A stretch of 61,600 bases of DNA from Methanobacteriota archaeon (GTDB lineage Archaea > Thermoplasmatota > Poseidoniia > Poseidoniales > Poseidoniaceae), in assembly GCA_002718195.1 (NCBI GenBank), contig PBDU01000026.1:1-61600 (forward strand). The letters run 5' to 3'. Below, in pieces: positions 55,178 through 61,600 of the stretch. The first letter of the stretch is position 1, and the number at the start of each line of letters is the position of its first letter. Below the pieces are notes generated by a model that ran no database searches, was not told where the DNA came from, and saw only the letters and a list, made by a program, of their open reading frames with translations. A program made the translations under genes and the position numbers.

Positions 55178-57199
55178 ATGGCTAAGAAGGGTAAGGTCAT
55201 CAAGATGAATAGCCAGTCTAGCTCAAAAACGAAAAAAATGATTAAATTAAGTGAAGAACACGCTTTCAAAGTCAAATTCGATTTATCTCAACATCATTTA
55301 GAACACTACTCAGATCTAATCAAAAGAGAATTGGCAGATGAATCTGAGTTAATTGAACAGCGCCTCAAACAATGGCCAAGAAATAAATTAATTTCAACTG
55401 GAGTTGCATTATTTGATTTATCTTGCCGAACTCAAGGAAGGATTTTTGGAGAACCAATATTGGTCTTTGAATCCAATGATAGGCAACCCTTGGGCGACCA
55501 TAACTTCTCACATGGCGATATCGTGATTATCAGCAGAGGAAACCCCTTGGACCATTCCGCTATTGAAGGAATCGTTCTTGATAAAAGAAGAGGTAGACTC
55601 AGAGTTGTAGTTTCTGAAAAGCCCAAGGGTTTGAAAAAAGGTTCTTGGAGATTGGATAAAGGCGCAAATAGGGTAGCATTCGATAGAATGAACGATGCTT
55701 TAATCAGATTTCATTCTTCAGAAAATGATTACGCCACTCCTCTGCGAGATTTGCTGATTGGTCTAGTCCACGACCCAGCTCATTCTGCATCCACACCGCC
55801 CGAAATTTCTGGAAAGAAAAGCAAAAAATCGATTGATATCGATGAACTACCGCTAAATGATAGTCAGAAATTAGCGGTTTTGAATTCAATAGATAGAAAA
55901 ATTTCCCTTATTCAAGGGCCGCCAGGTACAGGAAAAACGCATACATCAATTCAACTTTTGAAGGTGATTTCTCAAATGGAAAGGGGGCCTATTCTGGCCA
56001 CAGCGGCCTCAAATGTGGCAGTTGATAACCTACTTGAGGGATTGATGGAGAATGGAGTTAATGCAATTCGTATTGGAAGGCCAGTAAAGGTAAGAGAGAA
56101 CCTTAGAAATTCGACCTTGGACGCTAAAATGGAGGTTCATCCTCTAAAACAAGATTTGGATTTTATCGAAAAAGAATTCCAAGAGATAATGAAAAAACTC
56201 CCTTCTCTACGTGGTAAGGATAAGGGAATGGCTCACAAGGACCTTAGCAGATGTAAAAAAGATAGGATGGATATCGAGAAAGGGATGATTAAATCTATTT
56301 TGGATTCTGCTGATGTAATTTGTGCCACAACAATTGGAAGCGGACACAAAATACTGGGAAATAGAAGATTCCCTGTTGTATTAATAGATGAGGCAACTCA
56401 AGCAACCGAGCCTTCTACGCTTGTACCAATATGTCGGTCAGCAAGACAGTTGATTCTTGTTGGCGACCACGCACAATTATCTCCGACCGTGATAAGTAAA
56501 GAAGCAGAAGAAAAAGGTCTAGGCTTTTCTTTATTCGAACGTTTACATAAACTGGGGGTTGAATCTACAATGCTGAAAACTCAGTACAGGATGCATCCTA
56601 CGATTAGAGAATTTCCTTCCTCGAGATTTTACGATGGTAAATTGGATGATGGTTGTACCAAGTCTGAGAGGCCACCCCCTGCAGGATTCCTTTGGCCTGA
56701 TTGGGACAAGCCAGTCGCATTCATACCTCAAGAAGGAGAAGATACCGCAGATTTTGAAGGGAATTCTAGATGCAATAGAGACGAGGCAGGTATTGTTTTA
56801 CAGGTTGCAAGAGGATTACTAGAAACTGGGGATTTATCCGCTAAGGACATAGGTATTATTACTCCGTATAACGGGCAAGTGAGGCTGCTTAGAAGCCTAT
56901 TTGAGGAGAGTGAAGAAAGTAATTCTATGGAAGAAAGTTTTCTTGATATCGAAATAAAGAGTGTTGATGGTTATCAAGGAAGAGAAAAGGAAGTCATAAT
57001 TTTCTCATGCGTGAGGTCAAATTCTGAAGGCAATATTGGATTCTTAAAGGATAGAAGGAGGCTAAATGTGGCGATAACAAGACCAAAAAGAGGGTTGATC
57101 ATCACCGGAAACCCAACCACGCTCAAACATGATCCTGTTTGGGCTTCGTGGATTGATTGGATAGAAGAATCGGGATTAATGGCATGGCACATTAGTTGA
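55178..57199 (+). CDS. Upf1-like superfamily 1B helicase
   Basis: 673 residues. Motif I is GPPGTGKTHT, motif II is VVLIDEATQA, motif III VGDHAQLSP, motif IV QYRMHP, motif V VDGYQGREKEVII and motif VI RRLNVAITRPKRG. It matches the Upf1/SMUBP-2/Dna2 group of RNA/DNA helicases, with an N-terminal 1B-like insertion of about 200 residues. The ATG at 55178 is the family start. Function in archaea is not settled; DNA repair or RNA decay is likely. Confidence 0.93.
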   Translation: MAKKGKVIKMNSQSSSKTKKMIKLSEEHAFKVKFDLSQHHLEHYSDLIKRELADESELIEQRLKQWPRNKLISTGVALFDLSCRTQGRIFGEPILVFESNDRQPLGDHNFSHGDIVIISRGNPLDHSAIEGIVLDKRRGRLRVVVSEKPKGLKKGSWRLDKGANRVAFDRMNDALIRFHSSENDYATPLRDLLIGLVHDPAHSASTPPEISGKKSKKSIDIDELPLNDSQKLAVLNSIDRKISLIQGPPGTGKTHTSIQLLKVISQMERGPILATAASNVAVDNLLEGLMENGVNAIRIGRPVKVRENLRNSTLDAKMEVHPLKQDLDFIEKEFQEIMKKLPSLRGKDKGMAHKDLSRCKKDRMDIEKGMIKSILDSADVICATTIGSGHKILGNRRFPVVLIDEATQATEPSTLVPICRSARQLILVGDHAQLSPTVISKEAEEKGLGFSLFERLHKLGVESTMLKTQYRMHPTIREFPSSRFYDGKLDDGCTKSERPPPAGFLWPDWDKPVAFIPQEGEDTADFEGNSRCNRDEAGIVLQVARGLLETGDLSAKDIGIITPYNGQVRLLRSLFEESEESNSMEESFLDIEIKSVDGYQGREKEVIIFSCVRSNSEGNIGFLKDRRRLNVAITRPKRGLIITGNPTTLKHDPVWASWIDWIEESGLMAWHIS

Positions 57200-57244
57200 T
57201 TACATCATAGCACACCTTGAAAATATGGATGCCTAGGCAATAAC

Positions 57245-57823
57245 ATGTCCGACAGTGTTGTGAGCATCCATTCAGCATCGGGGACTCTGGCTAAACAAGT
57301 GATTCAACAAGCTCCAGAAGGAATGCTCATAGCCCCTGTATGGAAGCGAATCGCAGCCTTTATGCTCGACACCCTTCTGATAACCATTGTGCTATCATTC
57401 ATCACTCAATTGCGAGGTGGGCAACCGATTACTGCCGTGTTATTGCAATTCAGTTATTTTTCAGAAGGACCAAGGTATATTGCATTCTATTTGATGAACT
57501 GGGTGATCTTTTTTGTTTCATTTTGGCTCTATTTCAAATACACTGGTAGGGCTTATTCTCGCAGTTATGGGCAGAGAGCTTTCAGGATTGCTATTGTTCA
57601 CGATAACGGAACTGTACTCGAACAACACCATTGGGGCAATAGAGCATTTGACAAGTTAAAGTATCTAATTCCAATAATTGGTTGGTTGATTTTTGGACTA
57701 AGAGATGCCTACAAAGCCCAGAGCAAGGATGCTGAATACAGGACCAGTGTTGATATTAAGAATCACACAGTCGCTGCGGTTGACTGGTCACTTCCTAGCG
57801 AAACAAGGTTCAAACTAAAATGA
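57245..57823 (+). CDS. RDD-family membrane protein
   Basis: 192 residues. The RDD box is WKRIAAFMLDTLLI, followed by two helices (FYLMNWVIFFVSFWLYFKY; LIPIIGWLIFGLRDA) and SYGQRAFRIAIV. These proteins are of uncertain, possibly transport-related, function. Spacing to the next gene is about 90 bases, so it may be independent. Confidence 0.85.
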   Translation: MSDSVVSIHSASGTLAKQVIQQAPEGMLIAPVWKRIAAFMLDTLLITIVLSFITQLRGGQPITAVLLQFSYFSEGPRYIAFYLMNWVIFFVSFWLYFKYTGRAYSRSYGQRAFRIAIVHDNGTVLEQHHWGNRAFDKLKYLIPIIGWLIFGLRDAYKAQSKDAEYRTSVDIKNHTVAAVDWSLPSETRFKLK

Positions 57824-57916
57824 TAAACAACTGCTACTAAGCAATGAATCAGTTGCTTCACAAAATTAGCATTGAATTGAAGTATTTGTTCCGAGTGCGT
57901 GGGCATAGGGATAGCG

Positions 57917-58960
57917 ATGGTAAAGGAATATACTTCTTCTTCCGGCTCATTGAGTGCTAGACTAACCGATGTTTCGATGGAAATTGACGATGATGATGAA
58001 GATGTCATTCTTGTAATTCTAGAACTTTCAAACGAATCAGCCGTTCCTTTAGGAGGAGTGGATGTTCAAATTAAATCTTCAAGCGGTGCAATATTCAAGC
58101 CAAGAGAAGAAATTACCTCACTTAGTCCAGGCTCTACTCGAGCATTTTCATTTGAATTCAGGCTTGACACTGGAACATGGACATTTAGTGGCAATGCAAG
58201 CGGGATGAAAGTGGACATGGGACCGTTTGATGCTGCGTTTGAATATACGGCACCTTCTCAGAGAAGGTTGTCATCGGCAGTAGGTTCTTCGCTATTCACT
58301 GGAGCATTCGAAGATCACTTCTCTGATTACGGGAATGTGAAAGAGACAGAATTAATCAATCCTGATGATATTCAAGTGACACAATACACAATTGAAAGCG
58401 CTAGCGGGGGGAATCAAACAATTACCAAAACCGATGAGTTATCCGATGAACCAGAAGCAAGAGTACCTCCTTGGATGCAGAACAAACAAGAGAACATCCC
58501 CCCTGCTACTGAAATACTCAATCAACCGGTTAGGAATTTAGAGCCTCAAAATTCAGCTGATTTGCTTAAACTGCCGCTCTCATCACCTAGAACAGAAACT
58601 ACCGCTGAAGATGAATCAAGTTCGGTAACCACCTCTGAGGATGTAATTGCAACCAATACACAAAACGACATTCTACTGCAAACAAATCAACCTGCAGTAG
58701 AAGAAACCGTAAGCGCTCCTACACCTCCATCAATGCCAACAGCACCGATTTCCTCCGCACCTACCCCACCTAGTCTGCCATCCAAATCACCTGACGGCGC
58801 ATCTTCTAGACCCTCGAATGGGCCGGCTTCTGGCCCGCCTACTGGACCACCAACTGGACCGCCATCGGGACCACCAACTGGACCGCCTTCTGGACCTCCT
58901 ACAGGTCCGCCAAAAGGCCCTCCTTCTGGTCCGCCAAGCGGCCCACCTTCATCCAATTAG
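57917..58960 (+). CDS. Ig-like domain protein with GP-rich tail
   Basis: 347 residues. The first 110 form a beta-sandwich of about seven strands with the polar, acidic loop DDDDEDV. Then come linkers rich in Ser, Thr and Pro. The last 60 residues repeat GPPTGPPSGPPTGPPSG. The tail is like that of the protein at 18957-20018. No signal peptide or helix is seen, so it is probably cytoplasmic. GTG 57899 is an alternative start. Confidence 0.6.
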   Translation: MVKEYTSSSGSLSARLTDVSMEIDDDDEDVILVILELSNESAVPLGGVDVQIKSSSGAIFKPREEITSLSPGSTRAFSFEFRLDTGTWTFSGNASGMKVDMGPFDAAFEYTAPSQRRLSSAVGSSLFTGAFEDHFSDYGNVKETELINPDDIQVTQYTIESASGGNQTITKTDELSDEPEARVPPWMQNKQENIPPATEILNQPVRNLEPQNSADLLKLPLSSPRTETTAEDESSSVTTSEDVIATNTQNDILLQTNQPAVEETVSAPTPPSMPTAPISSAPTPPSLPSKSPDGASSRPSNGPASGPPTGPPTGPPSGPPTGPPSGPPTGPPKGPPSGPPSGPPSSN

Positions 58961-58970
58961 AGGCTATCAT

Positions 58971-59249
58971 ATGAGCGACGAATACACAATGGAGTTATGC
59001 GGGAATCGCGCCGCTTACCAAGTAACCCCTAGTGGGATAACTAAAATCGATTTACAGAAAGTTGGCGAGACCATATCTGCAGCGGGATATGATGTTGGAA
59101 TTCAAAATAGGCTTTGTTGGACATTCTCTGGTAAGGCAGACTTGACTCTTTACCCAAGTGGGAAATTACTAGTAAAAACTGAAGACAAAATATTAGCGGG
59201 TTTGATCGCTAAGACTCACATTGAAGATTGGCTTAGTTCGGAGTATTGA
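58971..59249 (+). CDS. Small TBP-like protein
   Basis: 92 residues. The central stretch TFSGKADLTLYPSGKLLVKTED resembles one half of a TATA-binding protein fold (LxxxPSGKxxxT), but the front and end do not. It could be a half-TBP or a chance match. ATG 58971 has GAGG about seven bases upstream. The gene lies 10 bases after the GP-rich protein and one base before the Sua5 gene, so they are cotranscribed. Confidence 0.5.
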   Translation: MSDEYTMELCGNRAAYQVTPSGITKIDLQKVGETISAAGYDVGIQNRLCWTFSGKADLTLYPSGKLLVKTEDKILAGLIAKTHIEDWLSSEY

Positions 59250-59250
59250 T

Positions 59251-59865
59251 ATGTCCAAAGATGAATTACTGAGTGCAGTAAATTCTCTCAACGCCGGTCT
59301 ATGTGTTGTGTATCCAACTAGTACCCTACCAGGTCTAGGATGTAAGCCAACTAAGGAAGGTTTGGATAGGCTATACTCGATGAAGAACAGAAATGAGAAT
59401 ATGCCCGTCAGTCTGGGTGTATTCGACATGAATCAGGTTAAAGATTTGGTTTATTTTAACCAAGAAGTGCTTGATTTATTGAATAGCTTCGCAAAAGGTT
59501 CGATAACTCTCATCCTTCCTGCAAAAGAAACTCTTGATGCCAGATTGGGAGGAGATAATATTGCAATAAGAGTTTTCAGTAACCCAAAGGCATCTGAACT
59601 CGCAAAACTTGTTGGACCAATAAGTGCAACCAGTGCAAATAAATCTGGAGTGAACCCTCAAGCGGACTGTGAAAAAGCCGGTAAGGAGTTGGGTTTGCCC
59701 ACCGATTGCATAGTTAGTGGTTTTTGCGAATCTGGTCTTGGCTCTACATTTGTCAAGGTTAATCTTAACGAGAATTGTACAGGTGTAGATACGGTAACTG
59801 TTATGAGGCAGGGCGTTGTACCTGCTAAAGACGTGGAAGCATGGTTGATGTCAAGGACGGAATGA
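59251..59865 (+). CDS. tsaC: L-threonylcarbamoyladenylate synthase (Sua5/YrdC/TsaC)
   Basis: 204 residues. YrdC features are present: VVYPTSTLPGLGCKPT, LYSMKNRNENMPVSLGV and PISATSANKSGVNPQ. It makes threonylcarbamoyl-AMP for t6A37 in tRNA. Only the YrdC domain is present; Sua5 proteins have a further domain. The downstream methionine aminopeptidase overlaps by 25 bases. Confidence 0.9.
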   Translation: MSKDELLSAVNSLNAGLCVVYPTSTLPGLGCKPTKEGLDRLYSMKNRNENMPVSLGVFDMNQVKDLVYFNQEVLDLLNSFAKGSITLILPAKETLDARLGGDNIAIRVFSNPKASELAKLVGPISATSANKSGVNPQADCEKAGKELGLPTDCIVSGFCESGLGSTFVKVNLNENCTGVDTVTVMRQGVVPAKDVEAWLMSRTE

Positions 59866-60857
59866 AATACTGGCGAGACGCTGGCCATGTTGCCAGAAGA
59901 ACGCTAGAAGCAACCAAAGATGTTTTGACAGTAGGAACCCCTTGGAAAGATGTTATTGAGTTTGCAGAGAGACATATCCACAGGCACGGTGGATCGCCAG
60001 CATTCCCCACTACAATAGGGGTAAACGAAATTGCAGCGCATTTCACTCCTGATCATTCAAATTTGGAACCCCAAGATTGGGAGGGAGACATGGTTTTGAA
60101 AAATGGAGATTTGGTCAAGATAGATGTTGGAGTTCATATCAAGGGCCACATTGGCGACAATGCACTTACATTTGAGGTCGGAAATAAGAATAATCACACC
60201 GACCAAATCAAAGCCGCTAGAGAAGCAAGAGATGCATCGATAGAACTGATGCATCCTGGTACGCCTTGGTACAAAATTGGGGCAGCAGCAGGCCAGGCTA
60301 GCAAGGATGCTGGATTCAAACCCATCAGAAATTTGTGTGGTCATCAACTCAAACCTTGGGTCCTACATGCAGGGGTTTCGGTTCCATCGTATGCTTGCGG
60401 TAAAGAAAACCAAGGTTTTCGCGGCACCGTTGAATCAGGGTCAATATATGCTGTTGAACCTTTCAATACAACTGGCAAATCCGGTATGATTGCAAACATG
60501 GGCAAGCACAACTCCTCAAATATATACAGGGTAACTGGATTCACAACATCCAGAAAGGCTCGATCAAAAGGTCAGTTGAAGCCACTTGGTGCTCAATTAG
60601 CAAGAAATTTTGAGGAGAGATACAACACATTGCCATTTGCTGAGAGGTGGGCTTATCCAATGTTAGAGAAACCGTTCCCAGATGCAGATGAAGCAAGTCG
60701 CCAAAGCAAATGGAATGCTCTGGTCAAGAAATTAATTAGCATAAGGTTCTTGGAAACCTATCATGCCCTAAAATGCTCAGACAATGGAATGATTGGACAA
60801 TTTGAGCACACAGTACACATTACAGATGGTGGAGCTGAAATCCTCACCGTGGAATGA
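59841..60857 (+). CDS. map: Type 2 methionine aminopeptidase
   Basis: 338 residues. Metal ligands are visible: two Asp in KIDVGVHIKGHIGDNALTF, His in NLCGHQLKPW, Glu in YAVEPFNT and Glu in IGQFEHTVHI. The type-2 insertion of about 60 residues (KARSKGQLKPLGAQLARNF...) is present. It removes initiator methionine from nascent proteins. The ATG at 59841 overlaps the tsaC end. Confidence 0.93.
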   Translation: MVDVKDGMKYWRDAGHVARRTLEATKDVLTVGTPWKDVIEFAERHIHRHGGSPAFPTTIGVNEIAAHFTPDHSNLEPQDWEGDMVLKNGDLVKIDVGVHIKGHIGDNALTFEVGNKNNHTDQIKAAREARDASIELMHPGTPWYKIGAAAGQASKDAGFKPIRNLCGHQLKPWVLHAGVSVPSYACGKENQGFRGTVESGSIYAVEPFNTTGKSGMIANMGKHNSSNIYRVTGFTTSRKARSKGQLKPLGAQLARNFEERYNTLPFAERWAYPMLEKPFPDADEASRQSKWNALVKKLISIRFLETYHALKCSDNGMIGQFEHTVHITDGGAEILTVE

Positions 60858-60930
60858 TACAAGATACTTCAGTGATTGAAATTCGTGTGCAAAATAGATA
60901 GTTTTTCCACTGATTTAAGATATGATAACC

Positions 60931-60938
60931 AATATAAA
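60931..60938 (+). promoter_or_regulatory. TATA box of the candidate RNA gene
   Basis: AATATAAA lies centred about 26 bases before the predicted RNA 5' end at 60960, the usual archaeal spacing. Confidence 0.5.
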
Positions 60939-60959
60939 CTGTGAGCCCCTAGTATTGTC

Positions 60960-61034
60960 GAACAGGGTCGTGAGGTCTTCGTTGAGTGCATCCCATCCCC
61001 TCTCCGTTCGCTCTCACCCTGTTCACCTCTTTTT
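60960..61034 (+). ncRNA. Candidate small structured RNA
   Basis: GAACAGGGT (60960-60968) and ACCCTGTTC (61016-61024) form a perfect nine-base-pair stem closing a 47-base interior. The 5' arm lies one TATA spacing after AATATAAA, and the 3' arm is followed by a T5 run (61030-61034). The interior has weaker GAGG/CCTC pairing possible. It is not a tRNA (no T arm), and no C/D box is seen. The function is unknown. Confidence 0.5.
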
Positions 61035-61137
61035 CTAACAAAATCAGTTGGAGTTATCAATTCTTCAAAAAATGTTATTTTTTACAATTTAGGCTCTCTA
61101 TTCGCGTATTTAATCAAACCCTTTTCTGAAGAAGTAG

Positions 61138-61157
61138 GTAAAAATGGCTATTTTTAC
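61138..61157. repeat. Perfect A/T palindrome upstream of the pilin gene
   Basis: GTAAAAAT-GGCT-ATTTTTAC, eight base pairs with a four-base loop, about 160 bases before the pilin promoter. Its core, AAAATGGCTATTTTTA, recurs with one mismatch at 48295-48310 upstream of the rhodopsin gene. Confidence 0.5.
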
Positions 61158-61223
61158 AAATTTATTGTACCAATTAACCCTTGGCGCGCGAAAAAATATA
61201 CTTATCAACAATTTTAAACATGT

Positions 61224-61241
61224 CCGCAGTAATGCGGTTTT
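61224..61241 (+). terminator. Small hairpin with T run
   Basis: CCGCA-GTAA-TGCGG followed by TTTT. It could end a transcript from upstream before the pilin promoter. The stem is only five base pairs. Confidence 0.35.
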
Positions 61242-61273
61242 AACGTGCCAAATAGACTTCTTTAGGCGGTGGG

Positions 61274-61281
61274 TTTAAATA
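61274..61281 (+). promoter_or_regulatory. TATA box of the pilin gene
   Basis: TTTAAATA, 55-62 bases before the ATG, gives a predicted start near 61303 and a 33-base leader. Confidence 0.55.
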
Positions 61282-61305
61282 TCGCGGCTACTGTGGGCGT
61301 AGTAC

Positions 61306-61326
61306 GTCCCATGAGGGACAAGGAGG
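61306..61326 (+). promoter_or_regulatory. Leader hairpin and ribosome site of the pilin gene
   Basis: GTCCC-ATGA-GGGAC (61306-61319) is a five-base-pair stem at the predicted RNA 5' end. It is directly followed by AGGAGG (61321-61326), nine bases before the ATG. The hairpin may stabilise the message or gate ribosome access. Confidence 0.45.
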
Positions 61327-61335
61327 ACAAAATAA

Positions 61336-61600
61336 ATGAAGAACGAAAACAGAAACGAAGAAGCAGTAAGCCCAGTTATTGCAACTATTCTAATGGTTGC
61401 AATTACTGTTGTATTGGCTGGTGTCCTATACGTATGGGCATCTTCCCTTGCAGAGGGTAACACAGATGGTGACCTAACGCTATACGACATCAGTGCGGTT
61501 GATGCTGGCGGAGACGTAACAACAGGAACAGACGACGACTTGGTAAGAATTACCATGAACCAAGGATCAGATATTAACTGGGCTGCAGTTAAGATCTCAA
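61336..61600 (+). CDS. Archaeal type IV pilin/archaellin-like protein, partial (C-terminus off the right edge)
   Basis: The first 88 codons are present. The class III signal region is short and charged (MKNENRNEEA) and leads into VSPVIATILMVAITVVLAGV, the hydrophobic helix that polymerises, as in the archaeal pilin N-terminal domain DUF1628. PibD/FlaK would cleave before the helix. The beginning of an acidic beta-rich head follows. It is either a pilus or an archaellum subunit; the rest of the operon is off the right edge. The strong promoter and ribosome site suggest high expression. Confidence 0.85.
   Translation, partial: MKNENRNEEAVSPVIATILMVAITVVLAGVLYVWASSLAEGNTDGDLTLYDISAVDAGGDVTTGTDDDLVRITMNQGSDINWAAVKIS

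Larger units (their letters stand above)
60858..61335. other. Intergenic regulatory stretch before the pilin gene
   Basis: 478 bases with no supportable protein gene. It holds a candidate small RNA with its own TATA box (60931-61034), a second AT-rich block with two A/T palindromes (near 61066-61082 and 61138-61157), a GC hairpin with T run (61224-61241), and then the TATA box, leader hairpin and ribosome site of the pilin gene. Confidence 0.6.

Noticed and set aside
58687..58956. Long minus-strand open frame rich in GGP
   Set aside because: It is the mirror of the GP-repeat codons of the plus-strand gene; it has no start context or domain.
60960..61024. Candidate RNA as a tRNA
   Set aside because: The closing stem resembles an acceptor, but there is no T arm and no 3' CCA context.
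60869..61060. Minus-strand frame of 63 codons over the candidate RNA
   Set aside because: It has no recognisable domain, a poor start context, and crosses a TATA box and a perfect stem.
1..61600. CRISPR arrays, rRNA genes, insertion sequences with intact transposase, replication origin
   Set aside because: No regularly spaced repeats, rRNA segments or transposase motifs were seen, and no Cdc6/Orc gene or origin-box cluster.

Overview
The window looks like a chromosomal piece of a planktonic marine archaeon of the Poseidoniales / Marine Group II kind (Euryarchaeota, Thermoplasmata side). This is inferred from gene content, not from a marker-gene tree. Archaeal information genes are present: family B DNA polymerase, FEN1, SRP19, S8e, Sec61-beta, TrmG10, type-2 methionine aminopeptidase and an MCT-1-like PUA protein. 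They sit with a proteorhodopsin-type light-driven pump, an aerobic heme-copper oxidase operon, many secreted lipoproteins with PKD or calcium-binding repeats, and an archaeal pilin/archaellin-type gene. Genes are densely packed, several convergent pairs overlap at their 3' ends, and base composition is AT-leaning. Shine-Dalgarno sites of the AGGAGGTGAT type and TATA-like boxes are both visible. || Layout. 1-760: remnant of a mobile element (treble-clef zinc-finger protein running off the left edge, decayed serine-recombinase tail). 768-12416: PKD lipoprotein, PolB, branched-chain aminotransferase, a five-repeat lipoprotein and a GC-richer mosaic protein with fascin-like repeats. 12516-14647: SRP19, S8e, FAH-family enzyme, PUA protein. 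14678-20018: surface protein with a PGF-CTERM-like tail, then ParA with a small partner carrying a ParB-like N-terminal box, a SAP-domain transmembrane protein and a GP-rich membrane protein. 20110-24835: RimK-like ligase, Xer recombinase, small Cys protein, HhH/H1-like DNA-binding protein, Sec61-beta. 24937-30440: membrane protein, NSUN RNA methyltransferase, thioredoxin-like membrane protein, Lrp regulator, Toprim and DUF167 proteins. 30626-37198: cytochrome oxidase operon coxB-coxA-coxC-coxD-sco, with an unusual CoxA fusion and an unusual SCO insertion. 37240-41047: tRNA-Ser, lipoprotein, diacylglycerol-kinase-type enzyme, RibD. 41120-45575: a cluster of two small membrane proteins, a 678-residue orphan and an MscS channel. 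45618-49976: tRNA-Arg, YkgJ-like protein, TrmG10, rhodopsin, FEN1, Hsp20. 49973-57199: CoA transferase, possible surface-glycan genes, zinc-ribbon protein, Upf1-like helicase. 57245-60857: RDD protein, GP-rich protein, small TBP-like protein, Sua5/TsaC, methionine aminopeptidase. 60858-61600: a roughly 480-base regulatory stretch with a candidate small RNA, then the start of a pilin gene. || How it works together. The oxidase and the rhodopsin are two routes to a proton gradient in an aerobic photoheterotroph, and SCO would metallate the CuA site. PolB and FEN1 both end in PCNA-binding boxes. ParA with its neighbours, Xer and the HhH/H1-like protein suggest a chromosome-maintenance district. 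The most unusual items are the ParA / GRGL-box / SAP-membrane neighbourhood, the split SCO fold, the CoxA fusion, the MscS-orphan cluster and the candidate RNA before the pilin gene.
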